64,000 nucleotides of DNA from Deinococcus planocerae. GTDB taxonomy: Bacteria > Deinococcota > Deinococci > Deinococcales > Deinococcaceae. The DNA is taken from NCBI RefSeq assembly GCF_002869765.1, contig NZ_PNOR01000005.1:84535-148534 (forward strand), given 5' to 3'. The translations under genes were made by a program, and so were the position numbers. Of this stretch, positions 63,895 through 64,000 are shown one piece after another. Within the stretch, counting starts at the first letter, position 1. Each line of letters starts with the position of its first letter. Below the pieces are notes generated by a model. It was not told the DNA's origin. It made no database searches and saw nothing but the letters and a program-made list of their open reading frames with translations.

Positions 63895-64000
63895 ATGACC
63901 CTGAACACCGACCGCCTGTCGCACCGCCTGTCCTGGCCCGGCATCTTCGCCGGGCTGGTGCTCGGCTTCGTCACCACCCTGACCATCCTCGCCCTGGGCT
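63895..64000 (+). CDS. Predicted membrane protein, 3' end outside window
   Basis: ATG 63895 follows GAAGGAGAA, a strong Shine-Dalgarno. The 35 visible residues contain [24 protein letters not shown], one hydrophobic helix preceded by Trp-Pro, a start seen in small multi-span membrane proteins. The gene is cut by the window edge and cannot be named. Confidence 0.65.
   Translation, partial: MTLNTDRLSHRLSWPGIFAGLVLGFVTTLTILALG

Overview
The window is about 70% GC with strong G/C bias at third codon positions, and it is densely packed with genes. The protein set points to Deinococcus: RecG with an N-terminal extension, RadA, UvrC, a type III glutamine synthetase, Thermus-like AsnRS and bacterial-type AspRS, ClpB under an HspR-type operator, and many leaderless genes whose -10 box sits 5-7 nt before the start codon. 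It reads as core chromosome. I see no transposase, phage gene, CRISPR array, tRNA or rRNA.

Layout: 3-344 end of a lipoprotein gene; 437-3468 hisS-aspS; 3602-7779 a muropeptide-salvage operon (M19 dipeptidase, NlpC/P60, L-Ala-D/L-Glu epimerase, Gfo/Idh/MocA oxidoreductase); 7834-10384 histidine phosphatase (-) and uvrC; 10451-12641 a small gene, PAP2 phosphatase and diguanylate cyclase; 12646-14058 aspartate kinase (-); 14132-16298 a copper cluster on the minus strand (DUF2946, YcnI-like, CopC, CopD); 16536-19600 gap-pgk-tpiA; 19766-22886 asnS, PhzF-like and HAD genes; 22823-25625 small unknown genes, a methyltransferase and a Ca2+/cation antiporter (-); 25726-28065 recG; 28080-29347 a small membrane protein and an SDR; 29411-33602 minus-strand gamma-glutamyltransferase, transglutaminase-like protein, PfkB kinase and rsmA; 33688-37396 TPR protein, nnr, DUF4388, GNAT; 37418-38221 AAC(3)-like; 38392-42259 divergent glnN (GSIII) and glnA (GSI); 42486-48022 a branched-chain/polar amino-acid ABC operon; 48130-49143 AttH/CrtC-like lipoprotein; 49238-51796 clpB; 51892-56797 GNAT, WGxxGxxG-type surface protein, radA with a DUF2087 gene, and clpC; 57040-63454 S41 peptidase, FAH-family protein, NUDIX, class III aminotransferase, an unknown gene, and acyl-CoA dehydrogenase; 63895-64000 start of a membrane protein.

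Functional themes: translation (three aminoacyl-tRNA synthetases, rsmA), DNA repair (uvrC, recG, radA), protein quality control (clpB, clpC), central glycolysis, nitrogen assimilation and amino-acid uptake, cell-wall peptide recycling and copper handling.

The most striking non-coding signals are about 28 leaderless -10 boxes, including two arranged back to back in a 24-bp divergent intergenic gap; two short leader ORFs whose stop overlaps the start of the main gene; a HAIR operator embedded in the clpB promoter; and an AT-rich 13-14 nt sequence repeated at three intergenic or gene-end sites in otherwise GC-rich DNA.
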